Positions 41,739 through 50,311 of a DNA stretch of 64,000 nucleotides are shown piece after piece. A program made the position numbers and the translations under genes. Under the pieces are notes generated by a model that had not been told where the DNA came from, searched no databases, and saw nothing but the letters and a program-made list of their open reading frames with translations. Source of the DNA: Bradyrhizobium canariense (GTDB lineage Bacteria > Pseudomonadota > Alphaproteobacteria > Rhizobiales > Xanthobacteraceae); assembly GCF_018130465.1 (NCBI RefSeq), contig NZ_JAFCKJ010000011.1, forward strand, positions 62,001-126,000, read 5' to 3'. The number at the start of each line of letters is the position of its first letter. Position 1 is the stretch's first letter.

Positions 41739-43106
41739 ATGGATGGAAGCTCATCAAGCGGTCGCGCGCCCGTCAGTCGGCGCAGCTTCGTCAAGGGATT
41801 GGGCGCTGCGGGAGCAGTCTTGCCGGCCTTCACCATGTTACCGCGCACGAGCTTGGCCGTGGATGACCAGGCCTATGCCAGCGCCGCAATCGACTGGAAG
41901 CAGTTTGCGGGGCAGACGATCACGCTCGCAGGTGCGATCCATCCCTGGTCCAATGCGATCACGCCGCTGTTGCCGGATTTCACCAAGCTCACCGGCATCA
42001 ACGTCGTGACCGACTTTGCACCGGAAACCACATACCTGAGCGCGATACCGATCAGGCTCGCACGCGGCAGCAGTACACCTGACGTTTGCATGTTCGCCAC
42101 GTACGGCCAGGGCATCTCCGGAGGATGGCTCGAGCCGCTGAACGCTTATTATTCCAAGAAGTCGCTGACCGATCTTCCTTGGTATGACGAGCGCGATCTT
42201 CTCAAGACCGCCCGGACTTTCTCGCTGTGGCCGGATGGCGAGAGGTACGGCTTTACGATCACGTCCGAGGCGATGACCCTGTTCCTCAACAGCGAAATGT
42301 TGACAGCCAAGGACTTGCCGGCTCCCCAGACTTTCGACGAACTGCTCGCGACCGCCAGGGCAGTCAAGACCGATGCGATATCGGGAATCGCGATGCGAGC
42401 TCAGGCGGGCGGCAATTCCACCCCAGCGGCCATGGCTTTCGTGTTCTCTTACGGTGGCGCCATGATCAAGGACAATAGGGCCGCTTTCGCGAGCCCTGAG
42501 GCGATTGCGGCCGTCGACATGTACGGACGGCTGCTCCGCGAGGCCGGGCCTATCGGGGTCGGCAGCTATGAATGGTACCAGGTGCTGGACGATTTCCTGC
42601 AGGGCAGGACAGCAATGGCGATCGACAGCAGCAACTTTGCGACCGACATCTCCAATCCAGCGAAGAGCCATGTCTCCAAGCAGGCGGGGTTTGCAGCCTT
42701 TCCGCATCTCCCCGGCCGCGAACCCGTCCCCTTCATGTCGCACTGGCAGGCGTGCATCAATTCCAAATCAAAGAACAAGCAGGCCGCTTTCCTATTCCTG
42801 CTATGGGCAACGAGCAAGCCGACCTCGTTGCGGACCGCAGCTGCGGGACTGGCAACCACCCGGCTGTCGGCCTGGTCGAGCGAGGCTTTCAATAACGCGT
42901 TCGGCCGGCAAGCCGCCGAGGCAGCACTGAGCAACTTGCAAAAGGCCGATGTCGATCGCGCCAAGGCAATCCTTTTCCACCCGCAATCGAGACCCATCCA
43001 GGATGTCTTCATGATTGGCGTTAATGAAGTCGTGTCCGGAGTCAGATCGGCAAAGGATGCAATGATCGCCGCGGCTGAAAAGGCCAATGCCGCGATCCGC
43101 GGATAA
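41739..43106 (+). CDS. Tat-exported extracellular solute-binding protein (orphan)
   Basis: The protein is 455 residues. The N-terminus has a twin-arginine signal (SRRSFVKGLGAAGAVLPAFT) and then a family 1 sugar/polyol-type binding domain (IDWKQFAGQTITLAGAIHPW, LTGINVVTDFAPETTYLSAI). No ATPase or permease gene is near. It is divergent from a CHASE3/PAS histidine kinase with a 201-base gap. Binding proteins that face sensor kinases can present a ligand to the sensor. That link is my inference. The ligand is unknown. Confidence 0.82.
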   Translation: MDGSSSSGRAPVSRRSFVKGLGAAGAVLPAFTMLPRTSLAVDDQAYASAAIDWKQFAGQTITLAGAIHPWSNAITPLLPDFTKLTGINVVTDFAPETTYLSAIPIRLARGSSTPDVCMFATYGQGISGGWLEPLNAYYSKKSLTDLPWYDERDLLKTARTFSLWPDGERYGFTITSEAMTLFLNSEMLTAKDLPAPQTFDELLATARAVKTDAISGIAMRAQAGGNSTPAAMAFVFSYGGAMIKDNRAAFASPEAIAAVDMYGRLLREAGPIGVGSYEWYQVLDDFLQGRTAMAIDSSNFATDISNPAKSHVSKQAGFAAFPHLPGREPVPFMSHWQACINSKSKNKQAAFLFLLWATSKPTSLRTAAAGLATTRLSAWSSEAFNNAFGRQAAEAALSNLQKADVDRAKAILFHPQSRPIQDVFMIGVNEVVSGVRSAKDAMIAAAEKANAAIRG

Positions 43107-43291
43107 GGGAGCCGTCCCGAGGGGGTACGCGCGTCATGGCTCGCGCGAGTAGGGCGTGATCAACGTCGGCTGCCCGATGGGCGGCGGACCTGATTGCCGA
43201 CTGTGGCTGACAGCGGTGCGACCCAGAGCGGCCGATTTCGGCTGTCGTGGAGGAACCGCCGGTCTTCGCCTTGCGGCAGTACCGCGGTCGT

Positions 43292-44797
43292 TTATGTCTG
43301 CGTCGGCGTGATTGCTATGCGATGGACTTCCACCTTTTGACCGATGCCCTTCAGGTTCTCGTATTTGCGCGACACCGAGCGTGAATTGACGATGTCGCCG
43401 ACGCCCGGCGCCTCGATCACCGTTGCACTGATGCAAACTTCGTTGACATCGGCGAGACCTTGCACGCGTGCGGCGATATTCACGTCCTGTCCGAAATAGT
43501 CGATCCGGTCATTGAGCGTCACCGCAATCGCCCGACCTTTATGAACACCGACCTTGAGGCCTAGCGGCCGCGAAGCGGTCCGGTTGAACCGCGACAGCTC
43601 CTCGATCATCTCGATGGAGGCGCAAACGGCGTCCTGGGGACGTTCGAACCCGGCCATGACCGCGTCGCCAATCGTCTTAATAATGGTGCCGGATCTCTCC
43701 CCAATGATCCTGTTCAATATCTCGAAGTGTTGTCGAACCAAAAAATACGCGTTCACGTCTCCAACGCTTTCGTACAGCGGAGTCGACTGCTTCAGGTCGG
43801 TGAACAGGAAAGTCATGTCCGAGACCTTGATGCTCTCGCCCTCATCCACCAGCTGCGCCTTGTAGAGTTCGCGGAAGCTCGGGGTGAGCAGCAACCGCTT
43901 ACCGGAAAGAAACGGTTTATATTCGACCAGATGGGGCGCGAAACCGAAGGGATACTGGACGAACCAGAAGCGACCGCGATCGCCGGTGCGGTTCTCGATC
44001 CCGATGGTGTGCTTGCCTGGGCTGAGATCGGCCGTCTGCCGGAACGAAAAACGTCCGTCGCCGAGGACCATCTCTCTCGGGGCCGTGGGGCGATCCGGCA
44101 GCAGAAAACGGCCGGACTCGAGCTGGACCAGCGTCCCTTGCGGTTCTGCCGGCTCGCCGTTCACGAAGAAGACCAGAAGGAGTTTGTGGCTCAAATCCAG
44201 CACCTCGAAACGGCCAGCCGTGACCTCGAAGTCGAAGCTGCGGTGCTCATGGCCCTCGATATCGGCGAAGCCCCGTGAGAGCGCGGCAACGAGCTGCTGG
44301 TGCGTCATCCCGTGCGGAGCGATGAAGCCCTTCGAAAAATTGTAGCGTAGGTAAAAATCCTCGACAGACAGCATTTCGGGATGGCGGAATATGATGTCGC
44401 GCACGCCGCTCGAGACCGTAAAGGTGACCTGGATGTAGTCGTCCAGCGCCACATCGTTGGTCGCGTTGCAGAACGCGCACTGAAAGCGTGGATGGACCTG
44501 GTCGAGCTCGCGAAAACTGCCGGCGATCTGGGGGCAATAGGCGCACATGAGCAGCCAGTCCATCTCGAACAGGCCTACCTTGGCGGCGTGCACGAACAGC
44601 TCTATCGCGTCCGCCTCGGATAGGTCTCCGAGGCCGCTGTATTGGATAGGGTTGATGCGAAAGAGATCATAGTCGTCGGCGGTACGGATGAAGCGTTCAA
44701 GCTTCGGGAGGACATTCGGTGCCCAGCTTCTTACCGACCCGAGCGCCCCGAGTCGCTGGCTCAGGAGACTCTCGTTGACCGCAGACGGGACATTCAT
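43292..44797 (-). CDS. class III adenylate/guanylate cyclase with N-terminal zinc-ribbon-like domain (DUF5939)
   Basis: The protein is 501 residues. Residues 60-300 form a DUF5939-type region with a Cys quartet (C85-x2-C88 and C107-x2-C110, likely Zn). The class III catalytic domain (about 325-490) has metal residues Asp334 (TFLFTDLKQST) and Asp378 (KTIGDAVMAGF). Lys374 and Asp433 are placed as the adenine-specifying pair, and RIDYFGQDVNIAARV gives Asn440 and Arg444. ATP as substrate is therefore likely. No membrane segment is seen. SD AGGAGG lies six bases before the ATG. It is the second gene of an operon with a cytosolic binding-protein-like protein. Confidence 0.85.
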   Translation of the reverse strand: MNVPSAVNESLLSQRLGALGSVRSWAPNVLPKLERFIRTADDYDLFRINPIQYSGLGDLSEADAIELFVHAAKVGLFEMDWLLMCAYCPQIAGSFRELDQVHPRFQCAFCNATNDVALDDYIQVTFTVSSGVRDIIFRHPEMLSVEDFYLRYNFSKGFIAPHGMTHQQLVAALSRGFADIEGHEHRSFDFEVTAGRFEVLDLSHKLLLVFFVNGEPAEPQGTLVQLESGRFLLPDRPTAPREMVLGDGRFSFRQTADLSPGKHTIGIENRTGDRGRFWFVQYPFGFAPHLVEYKPFLSGKRLLLTPSFRELYKAQLVDEGESIKVSDMTFLFTDLKQSTPLYESVGDVNAYFLVRQHFEILNRIIGERSGTIIKTIGDAVMAGFERPQDAVCASIEMIEELSRFNRTASRPLGLKVGVHKGRAIAVTLNDRIDYFGQDVNIAARVQGLADVNEVCISATVIEAPGVGDIVNSRSVSRKYENLKGIGQKVEVHRIAITPTQT

Positions 44798-44828
44798 CTC
44801 ATGCCTCCTAGTTGACGGGCTGACTACG

Positions 44829-45962
44829 CTATCGGTCCCCGGCCGAGTTCCGGGCGGACGGCACCGTCGCCTCGTCCGGGCCGATGGCCCCTAGGTTCTC
44901 GACGATCTCGAAACAGCCGTTCTTCGCCTGGGCGATGTACATGTTCATGCGGACGTGGTGCTGGCCGGGAACCATTTCCGCCGGACCGCCCGGCCCCTCG
45001 GCGATCCTTGCGTGATCGAGCGCCGCGATGACGTCCTCCTGGCGCAGCGAGCCGGCCTCGTTCACTGCCGCCGCCCAGAGCATCATCCCACGATAGAGAC
45101 CGGAGCAGGCGCTGCCGCCCGTAAACTGCTCTCTGCCGGGATAGCGCTTATCGTACGCGCCGAGCAGCGTCTTGCTGAAGGGATCGCTGACGTTCTGGTA
45201 GAAGTCGAGGCAGCCGTAGAGGCCTTCCACATGCGGCGCGAGCAGCAGGCCGAGCAGGTTCTCGTCGAAATAGGTGCAGATCAGCTGCCCGCCGCGGCTC
45301 TGAAAACCGGCGTTATGGAGTTGCGCGAAGAAGGGCACTACCCCAGGAGGAACGATGGTATTGAACACCACTTCCGCGCCGCTGGACATGATCCTCCCAA
45401 CTGTCGCGTCGTACTCCATGTGATCGAGGGGATAGTATTCCTCGCCGACGATGCTGCCGCCATTGGCGGTGACGAGCTGGCGGACCCTTTCGTTCATCAC
45501 GCGCGGCCAGATATAGTCTGCGGACGGCAGGTAGAATGTTTTGGCACCGGTCTTGCGCATCAGCCAGGGAATGAGCGGATCGAGCTGCTGCGCCGGCACC
45601 GGGCCGGTGCAGAAGATCAGCGGGTCGCATTCCTGCCCTTCGTATTGTTCGGGGTAGATGTAGAGCGTCCTGCCCTTTACGACGGCGGGGCCCTTGATGG
45701 CTTGCCGAGTGGAGCTGTAGATGCCGCCGAAGATCACATCCACCTTGTCCTGCGAAACAAGCTTGGCCGCCTTGGCCTGCGCGACCGCGTCGGTCGTTGC
45801 GCCGTCCTCGAGATAAAGCTCGATCTTCCGTCCCAGCAGGCCGCCATTGGCGTTGATCTCGTCAACCACCATCCTTGCCACGTTGGCGTTGGCGCGGCCC
45901 ATGAACGAAAGTGCTCCCGTCTCTTCCGCGATCATGCCGACTTTGATGGACGCTTGTGTCAT
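44829..45962 (-). CDS. leaderless Leu/Ile/Val-type binding protein, AmiC/UrtA-like (cytosolic)
   Basis: The product is 377 residues of Peripla_BP_6 type: TQASIKVGMIAEETGALSFM, VDEINANGGLLGRKIELYLE and a C-terminal lobe with FTGGSACSGLYRGMMLWAAA. The chain begins directly with the first strand, with no signal peptide or Tat motif, so the protein should stay in the cytosol like AmiC of the Pseudomonas amidase operon. ATG 45962 has GAGAGG eight bases upstream. A GTG at 45971 adds three residues. It is followed 31 bases later by a class III cyclase gene. A regulatory ligand sensor for the cyclase is my inference. Confidence 0.8.
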   Translation of the reverse strand: MTQASIKVGMIAEETGALSFMGRANANVARMVVDEINANGGLLGRKIELYLEDGATTDAVAQAKAAKLVSQDKVDVIFGGIYSSTRQAIKGPAVVKGRTLYIYPEQYEGQECDPLIFCTGPVPAQQLDPLIPWLMRKTGAKTFYLPSADYIWPRVMNERVRQLVTANGGSIVGEEYYPLDHMEYDATVGRIMSSGAEVVFNTIVPPGVVPFFAQLHNAGFQSRGGQLICTYFDENLLGLLLAPHVEGLYGCLDFYQNVSDPFSKTLLGAYDKRYPGREQFTGGSACSGLYRGMMLWAAAVNEAGSLRQEDVIAALDHARIAEGPGGPAEMVPGQHHVRMNMYIAQAKNGCFEIVENLGAIGPDEATVPSARNSAGDR

Positions 45963-46585
45963 GGCAGACACCTCTCATGAGCTGTGTGCCCACATGGCGC
46001 GTTTCGGGCCAAAAAAATGCCGTCCGCTCGTCGAGAAGCGGTATCGGCAACCTGCATCGCCGGCACGCAAGAGCGCAGCGCATTGAACAGTGATCAATTC
46101 AGTCGCAACGGCAAGCACGATAAAAAAGTCGGTGCGTCGAGCTGCCCGTGCGGGCACTCAATTCCATATTCTGCGACAACGCGCCCCAATGTATCTTCGA
46201 TACCGCCTTGTATGCAAGCAAGCAAAGCGTGCGCCCGAACGATTTGCCGCGAGAACAGACTTGAACACTTTCCCGCTGCTGGATCGAGAGTGGCAACTGA
46301 TCGGCCGGTCCAGGCAAGCTCGCGATTGTGCGGGAAAGCGCTAATCGAGATCATGATCAGCGACCTTCGCGCGCGTATCCGGCGCGAACGACATACGACC
46401 GCTGTTGGCCCGTCGGCGAAGTGGCGACGCGTTCCATTGAGGGCCGCTTGATGGGGCGGAGCAGACTAAATGTGCGCAAGCTGAGTTCTCAGGTTTTGAA
46501 CCGGAACGGACCTCGTCGAGCGAACGCAGTCGTTGCAGACGATCTGTACAACGAGTACCGTCGCCGATGCCGATAAGGAACCCCA
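45963..46585. other. intergenic region upstream of cyclase operon
   Basis: This 623-base gap has lower GC than its surroundings and no convincing gene. Two weak reading frames (near 46328-46576) lack SD sites and look random. It must hold the promoter of the minus-strand cyclase operon, and on the other side that of the 58-residue gene. I could not identify a clear regulatory motif. Confidence 0.5.
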
Positions 46586-46762
46586 ATGACTGATCGAGAA
46601 AAGATTCTAATTGCCCTTCGCGAAAAGCCTCTGAAGACTTTCGAAATCATGAAGCGCGTGAACATAAAGAATCAGGACGATTGCCAATCGCTCCTGCTGA
46701 AGATGCGCGACGACGGCGCCGTGAAGTTCGATATTCACAAGGGAAATTGGCGCGTTGCGTGA
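46586..46762 (+). CDS. 58-residue winged-helix-like protein
   Basis: The frame reads MTDREKILIALREKPLKTFE and ends DIHKGNWRVA. A Shine-Dalgarno AAGGA lies 6 bases before the ATG. Helix-helix-helix-wing pattern: EKILIALREK, TFEIMKRVNI, DDCQSLLLKMRDDG, then a beta wing AVKFDIHKGNWRVA. This resembles short winged-helix DNA-binding or protein-contact domains. The codon use is good for the organism. It lies 137 bases before the TauD-like gene. The function is unknown. Confidence 0.6.
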   Translation: MTDREKILIALREKPLKTFEIMKRVNIKNQDDCQSLLLKMRDDGAVKFDIHKGNWRVA

Positions 46763-46899
46763 CGTTCGCATGGTCACCCGCGGCTGGTTTGATTGCTTCG
46801 AAGTTCCTTTAAGCAGAGAGCGAGACTAGCCGGCCTAGGGCGGTTTTTCTCTGCGGCAACTTCCATTTCTGACGTCCAATCCTCTCGGGAGCCAGCACG

Positions 46900-47973
46900 A
46901 TGAATATGGTCTCAGTGCCCGGCGGGATCAATCGCCCTCCCGGGAAGGTCGATATCCCGTCTGCCTGGCAGGGTGCTGAGATGAAAACCAATCCTGATCG
47001 ATGGTTGATATCCCTTGCCGCCGGCGAGATCGCCGAGCTTGAAGGCGCGGCTGAAACGTATCTTGGCAGAGGCATTGGAATCGCCGAGATCACAAAGGAA
47101 AGCTTTCCGCTTCCTCATCTCGGCGCGCACCTGGAAGAACTCAAGAAGGAGCTCCTGGTCGGCTTGGGCTTCGAAGTCATACGCGGCCTCCTGGTGGCAA
47201 AATATAGTCAGGAGTTTGCCGCTACGATATTTTGCGGAGTGGGCGCGCATCTTGGATCGGCGCGGTCTCAGAATGCGGCGGGCCACATTCTCGGTCACGT
47301 CCGTGACACACGGGCCGATGCGAAAGATCCGAACACCCGAATTTATCAAACTTCGGAGCGGCAAACATTTCACACGGATTCGTCCGACGTGGTTGGATTG
47401 TTATGCATTCGCGAGGCGATGGAGGGAGGGGATTCTCTCCTTGTCAGTACGACGACAATCTACAACGAGATGTTTGACAGGCGTCCCGACCTTGCCGCTC
47501 TCTTGTTTGATCCGATCGCGACGGACCGGCGCGGCGAGGTGCCGGAGAACGAAAAGCCATATCTTGAAATCCCGGTGCTGAATTGGCATGCGGGGTTCCT
47601 GACCGGGTTCTATCAGCGCCAGTATATCGATAGCGCGCAGCGCTTTCCCGATGCGCCGAGACTGACGCCGGCTCACCTCGAGGCGCTCGATCTCTTTGAC
47701 GCGCTCGCAAATGATCCCACGCTGCATTTGGGCATGCGGCTTCAACCGGGTGACATGCAGTTCGTTTATAATCATGCACTGTTGCATGACCGGACCGGAT
47801 TCCGCGATTGGCCCGATGCAGGCCAAAAGCGTCATTTGTTGCGCCTTTGGCTCAGCATGGAAGGCGACCGGCCGCTGCCCGATTGTTTCAAACAGCGCTA
47901 TGGCTCGATTGAGATTGGCAACCGCGGCGGCATTATTACCAAAGGTACCAGTTTGAACGTCCCGTTGGATTGA
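46900..47973 (+). CDS. TauD/TfdA-like Fe(II)/2-oxoglutarate oxygenase
   Basis: The 357-residue protein has an Fe(II) facial triad: HxD in QTFHTDSSDVVGLLCI and the distal His in NHALLHDRTGFRDW. The 2-oxoglutarate Arg is in KRHLLRLWLSMEGDR. Such enzymes oxidise small substrates (taurine, carnitine precursors and others). The region before the HxD (DTRADAKDPNTRIYQT) resembles the clavaminate/TauD type. The specific substrate is unknown. It stands alone, with a long hairpin 17 bases past its stop. The GC is slightly low. Confidence 0.85.
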   Translation: MNMVSVPGGINRPPGKVDIPSAWQGAEMKTNPDRWLISLAAGEIAELEGAAETYLGRGIGIAEITKESFPLPHLGAHLEELKKELLVGLGFEVIRGLLVAKYSQEFAATIFCGVGAHLGSARSQNAAGHILGHVRDTRADAKDPNTRIYQTSERQTFHTDSSDVVGLLCIREAMEGGDSLLVSTTTIYNEMFDRRPDLAALLFDPIATDRRGEVPENEKPYLEIPVLNWHAGFLTGFYQRQYIDSAQRFPDAPRLTPAHLEALDLFDALANDPTLHLGMRLQPGDMQFVYNHALLHDRTGFRDWPDAGQKRHLLRLWLSMEGDRPLPDCFKQRYGSIEIGNRGGIITKGTSLNVPLD

Positions 47974-47989
47974 CGTTCGAAGCATTCAG

Positions 47990-48033
47990 CGATGTCCGCT
48001 CTCGTGCCAAGATTGGCAGAGAAGCGGACATCG
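47990..48033. repeat. long hairpin / palindromic repeat after the oxygenase gene
   Basis: Outer arms CGATGTCCGCT and AGCGGACATCG (11 bp) continue inward as CTC/GAG and TGCCA/TGGCA. This forms a stem of about 19 pairs over 44 bases. It lies 17 bases past the oxygenase stop and before the convergent DUF2158 gene. No T run follows. The ATGTCCGC/GCGGACAT module is a common bradyrhizobial repeat. Confidence 0.7.
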
Positions 48034-48086
48034 GGTTGGGCGGAGCCGAGTGCTCCAATCCAACCAGGACGCGGCCTTAGCCGCGC

Positions 48087-48293
48087 TTACTCCTCGTCTT
48101 CGTCGTCTTCATCCTCGTCTTCGTCGTCGAGCTCTTCCAGGTGCTCGAGCACCGCGAGCGGCAGCGTCTCGCGAAACAGATCGCCTTCCGCGCCCATCCA
48201 GAGACAGGTCACGTCGTCGCCCTTCACGTCCGCGACGGTGAGCGGCTGTCCGCCGGATTTCAGCATGACGATATCGCCGGCTTTTAGTTCCAT
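48087..48293 (-). CDS. YodC-like DUF2158 protein with acidic tail
   Basis: The product is 68 residues. Residues 1-50 are a DUF2158 domain (MELKAGDIVMLKSGGQPLTV, DVTCLWMGAEGDLFRETLP). The C-terminus is a run of about 14 Asp/Glu residues from Glu/Asp codon repeats. DUF2158 proteins are small and of unknown function. The acidic tail probably makes the protein a soluble polyanion. It is convergent with the oxygenase gene. Confidence 0.85.
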   Translation of the reverse strand: MELKAGDIVMLKSGGQPLTVADVKGDDVTCLWMGAEGDLFRETLPLAVLEHLEELDDEDEDEDDEDEE

Positions 48294-48664
48294 GGATGGT
48301 CCTCTTGGGTTGATTGACGGGAGAAGCTAGCAAACCGGCATGACACGCCGATCACGGGCTGTGGGACTGGTGGATATGTTGCGGTAGTGCGCATCCGCTG
48401 GCCGGACTGCTGAAACGCCGATCAGGGAGCTTTAAGCCGGAGCGGTCCCATGACGAGAGGCAATGGCGCCTGTTCGATGGATGGCGCAAGGGCTTTCCGT
48501 CCCATGCGCTGCGACGATGACACCATGCGCCTGTTTTGCCCGACGGAGCAAATGATTTCGTCAGATCCGCAGTTTGCGTTTGCCGCAAGTCCTTGATTTT
48601 GCTGCGGCCGTCTACTGTGCATGGGGTTGTTTTCGATGTTTTTGTTTACGCACCCTGATTGCAG
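48294..48664. other. intergenic region, 371 bases
   Basis: I see no gene here. Small reading frames on both strands lack SD sites. The stretch must contain the promoter of the DUF2158 gene. The HAD hydrolase gene ends at its right edge. Confidence 0.5.
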
Positions 48665-49411
48665 TCAGCCCGGCACCAGTTCGCTCAGCGAGCGGATGAT
48701 GCGGTCGGGCTTCACGGTCGAGCCTTCGGGCAGGCCATCGTCATGCACGTCGATCCAGATCGCATAGATGCCGAGGCGCTGCGGCGTCACGACCTCCCAT
48801 TCCAGATTGTCGCCGATCATCCAGGTGTCTTTCGCGGTGACGCCGAGCGCCTCCATCGCGTGCAGATAGGCGCGCTCCTCAGGCTTGCCGAAGCCGTGCT
48901 CGCCCTCGATCTGGATGTGGTGAAAGCGGTGCGCCAGCTCGAAGCGCTCGACCTTGGCGCGCTGGGTGTCGGCGGCGCCGTTGGTCACCAGCGCGAGCTT
49001 GACGCCGAGCGCCTTGAGCCTGTCGATGGCGTCATGCGCGCCGGGGAAGACGAACATCTCCTCCTCGCGATAGGTGGTGAAGCGGTCGGCGAGGCGAATG
49101 GCCAGATCGTCGGGCAGGGCGCGGTGGCCGGCGGCCGCGAGCGCGGCGAAGCCGCCCTTGACGGTGAGATGCCGGGCCTCGGCGAGCTTCATCCGCCACG
49201 AGGCGTCCGCATTGGCCCAGAAATTCTTCGCGAAGGACAGGACGGTGCTTGCGACCAGTTGCGGCGGCAGCGGCGCAAGCTCCTCGGCGAACTCCGCTGT
49301 GATCGTGTTCCAGGCGATCTCGGGCCGGCCATAGGCCGACAGGATGGTGTCGTCCATGTCGATCAGCATGGCGCGCGGCAGCGGCCTCGTTGCGGGCTTC
49401 GTCGTCGTCAT
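48665..49411 (-). CDS. HAD-superfamily hydrolase
   Basis: The 248-residue enzyme carries HAD motif [12 protein letters not shown] (nucleophile Asp and acid Asp), motif [14 protein letters not shown], motif III Lys region [16 protein letters not shown] and motif [15 protein letters not shown]. Position and motifs fit a small-molecule phosphatase (gph/YjjG-like). Translation starts at ATG 49411 (MTTTKPA) with GAGGTG nine bases before. Its start overlaps the hemF stop by four bases, so it is co-transcribed with hemF. Confidence 0.88.
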   Translation of the reverse strand: MTTTKPATRPLPRAMLIDMDDTILSAYGRPEIAWNTITAEFAEELAPLPPQLVASTVLSFAKNFWANADASWRMKLAEARHLTVKGGFAALAAAGHRALPDDLAIRLADRFTTYREEEMFVFPGAHDAIDRLKALGVKLALVTNGAADTQRAKVERFELAHRFHHIQIEGEHGFGKPEERAYLHAMEALGVTAKDTWMIGDNLEWEVVTPQRLGIYAIWIDVHDDGLPEGSTVKPDRIIRSLSELVPG

Positions 49412-50307
49412 GGCCATTTCACCTCTGGCGGCAGCGACGACAGGATCGAATCCACATTGCCGCCGGTCTTGAGACCGAAGATGGTGCCGCGGTCGTAGAG
49501 CAGGTTGAACTCGACATAGCGGCCGCGCCGGATCAATTGCTCCTCGCGATCCTCCGCGGTCCAGCTTGTCGCGAAATTGCGCCGCACGATGTCGGGATAG
49601 ATCTTCAGGAAGGCGCGGCCGACATCCCGGGTGAAGGCGAGGTCGGCGTCCCAGTCGCCGCTGTCGTGCCAGTCGTAGAAGATGCCGCCGATGCCGCGCG
49701 CCTCTTTGCGGTGCGGCAGATGGAAGTACTCGTCGCACCACTTCTTGTACTTGTCGTAATCGGCGATGCCGTTCGGCTGCGCGCAGGCCTGTTTCATCGC
49801 GGCGTGGAAGGCGACGCTGTCGGCATCGTCCTGCGTGCGCCGGCGGTCGAGCACCGGCGTGAGATCGGCGCCGCCGCCGAACCAGGCTTTGGTGGTGACG
49901 ACGAAGCGCGTGTTCATGTGCACCGCCGGCACGTGCGGATTGCGCAGATGCGCGATCAGCGAGATGCCGGAGGCCCAGAACTTCGGGTCGTCCGCCGCAC
50001 CGGGAATCTGCGCGCGAAACTCGGGCGCGAATTCGCCGTGTACGGTGGAGCAGTGCACGCCGACCTTCTCGAACAGGCGGCCTGACATCATCGACATCAC
50101 GCCGCCGCCGCCGGCCGCGCCGGTATGATCGGTGCGTTGCCAGGGCGTGCGTTTGAAGCGGCCGGCCTCGCCCGGATAAAGGCTCTCGGGGGCATCGTCC
50201 TCCAGCCGCTCGAAGCTTGCGCAGATGTCGTCGCGCAAGGCTTCGAACCAGGTGCGCGCGCGGGACTTGCGGTCTTCGATCAAGCTCGGGTCCATCGTGG
50301 ATGCCAT
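49408..50307 (-). CDS. hemF: oxygen-dependent coproporphyrinogen III oxidase
   Basis: The 299-residue enzyme converts coproporphyrinogen III to protoporphyrinogen IX in heme synthesis using O2. Family motifs are [59 protein letters not shown] and [21 protein letters not shown] chose ATG 50307, four bases after the queD stop. The longer frame to 50328 would overlap queD. Gene order queE-queD-hemF-HAD suggests one transcript. Confidence 0.93.
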   Translation of the reverse strand: MASTMDPSLIEDRKSRARTWFEALRDDICASFERLEDDAPESLYPGEAGRFKRTPWQRTDHTGAAGGGGVMSMMSGRLFEKVGVHCSTVHGEFAPEFRAQIPGAADDPKFWASGISLIAHLRNPHVPAVHMNTRFVVTTKAWFGGGADLTPVLDRRRTQDDADSVAFHAAMKQACAQPNGIADYDKYKKWCDEYFHLPHRKEARGIGGIFYDWHDSGDWDADLAFTRDVGRAFLKIYPDIVRRNFATSWTAEDREEQLIRRGRYVEFNLLYDRGTIFGLKTGGNVDSILSSLPPEVKWP

Positions 50308-50311
50308 TCCG

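Noticed and set aside
43107-43291. Possible small gene between the Tat binding protein and cyclase
   Set aside because: The 185-base gap lies between convergent genes and contains only short frames without a start site or SD.
46328-46576. An 82-residue plus-strand frame upstream of the 58-residue gene
   Set aside because: It has no clear SD site, the sequence looks unstructured and it ends right before a better-supported small gene.
48352-48622. Two overlapping minus-strand frames of 66 to 78 residues
   Set aside because: There is no SD site or recognisable pattern, and they lie in a gap with no other evidence of genes.
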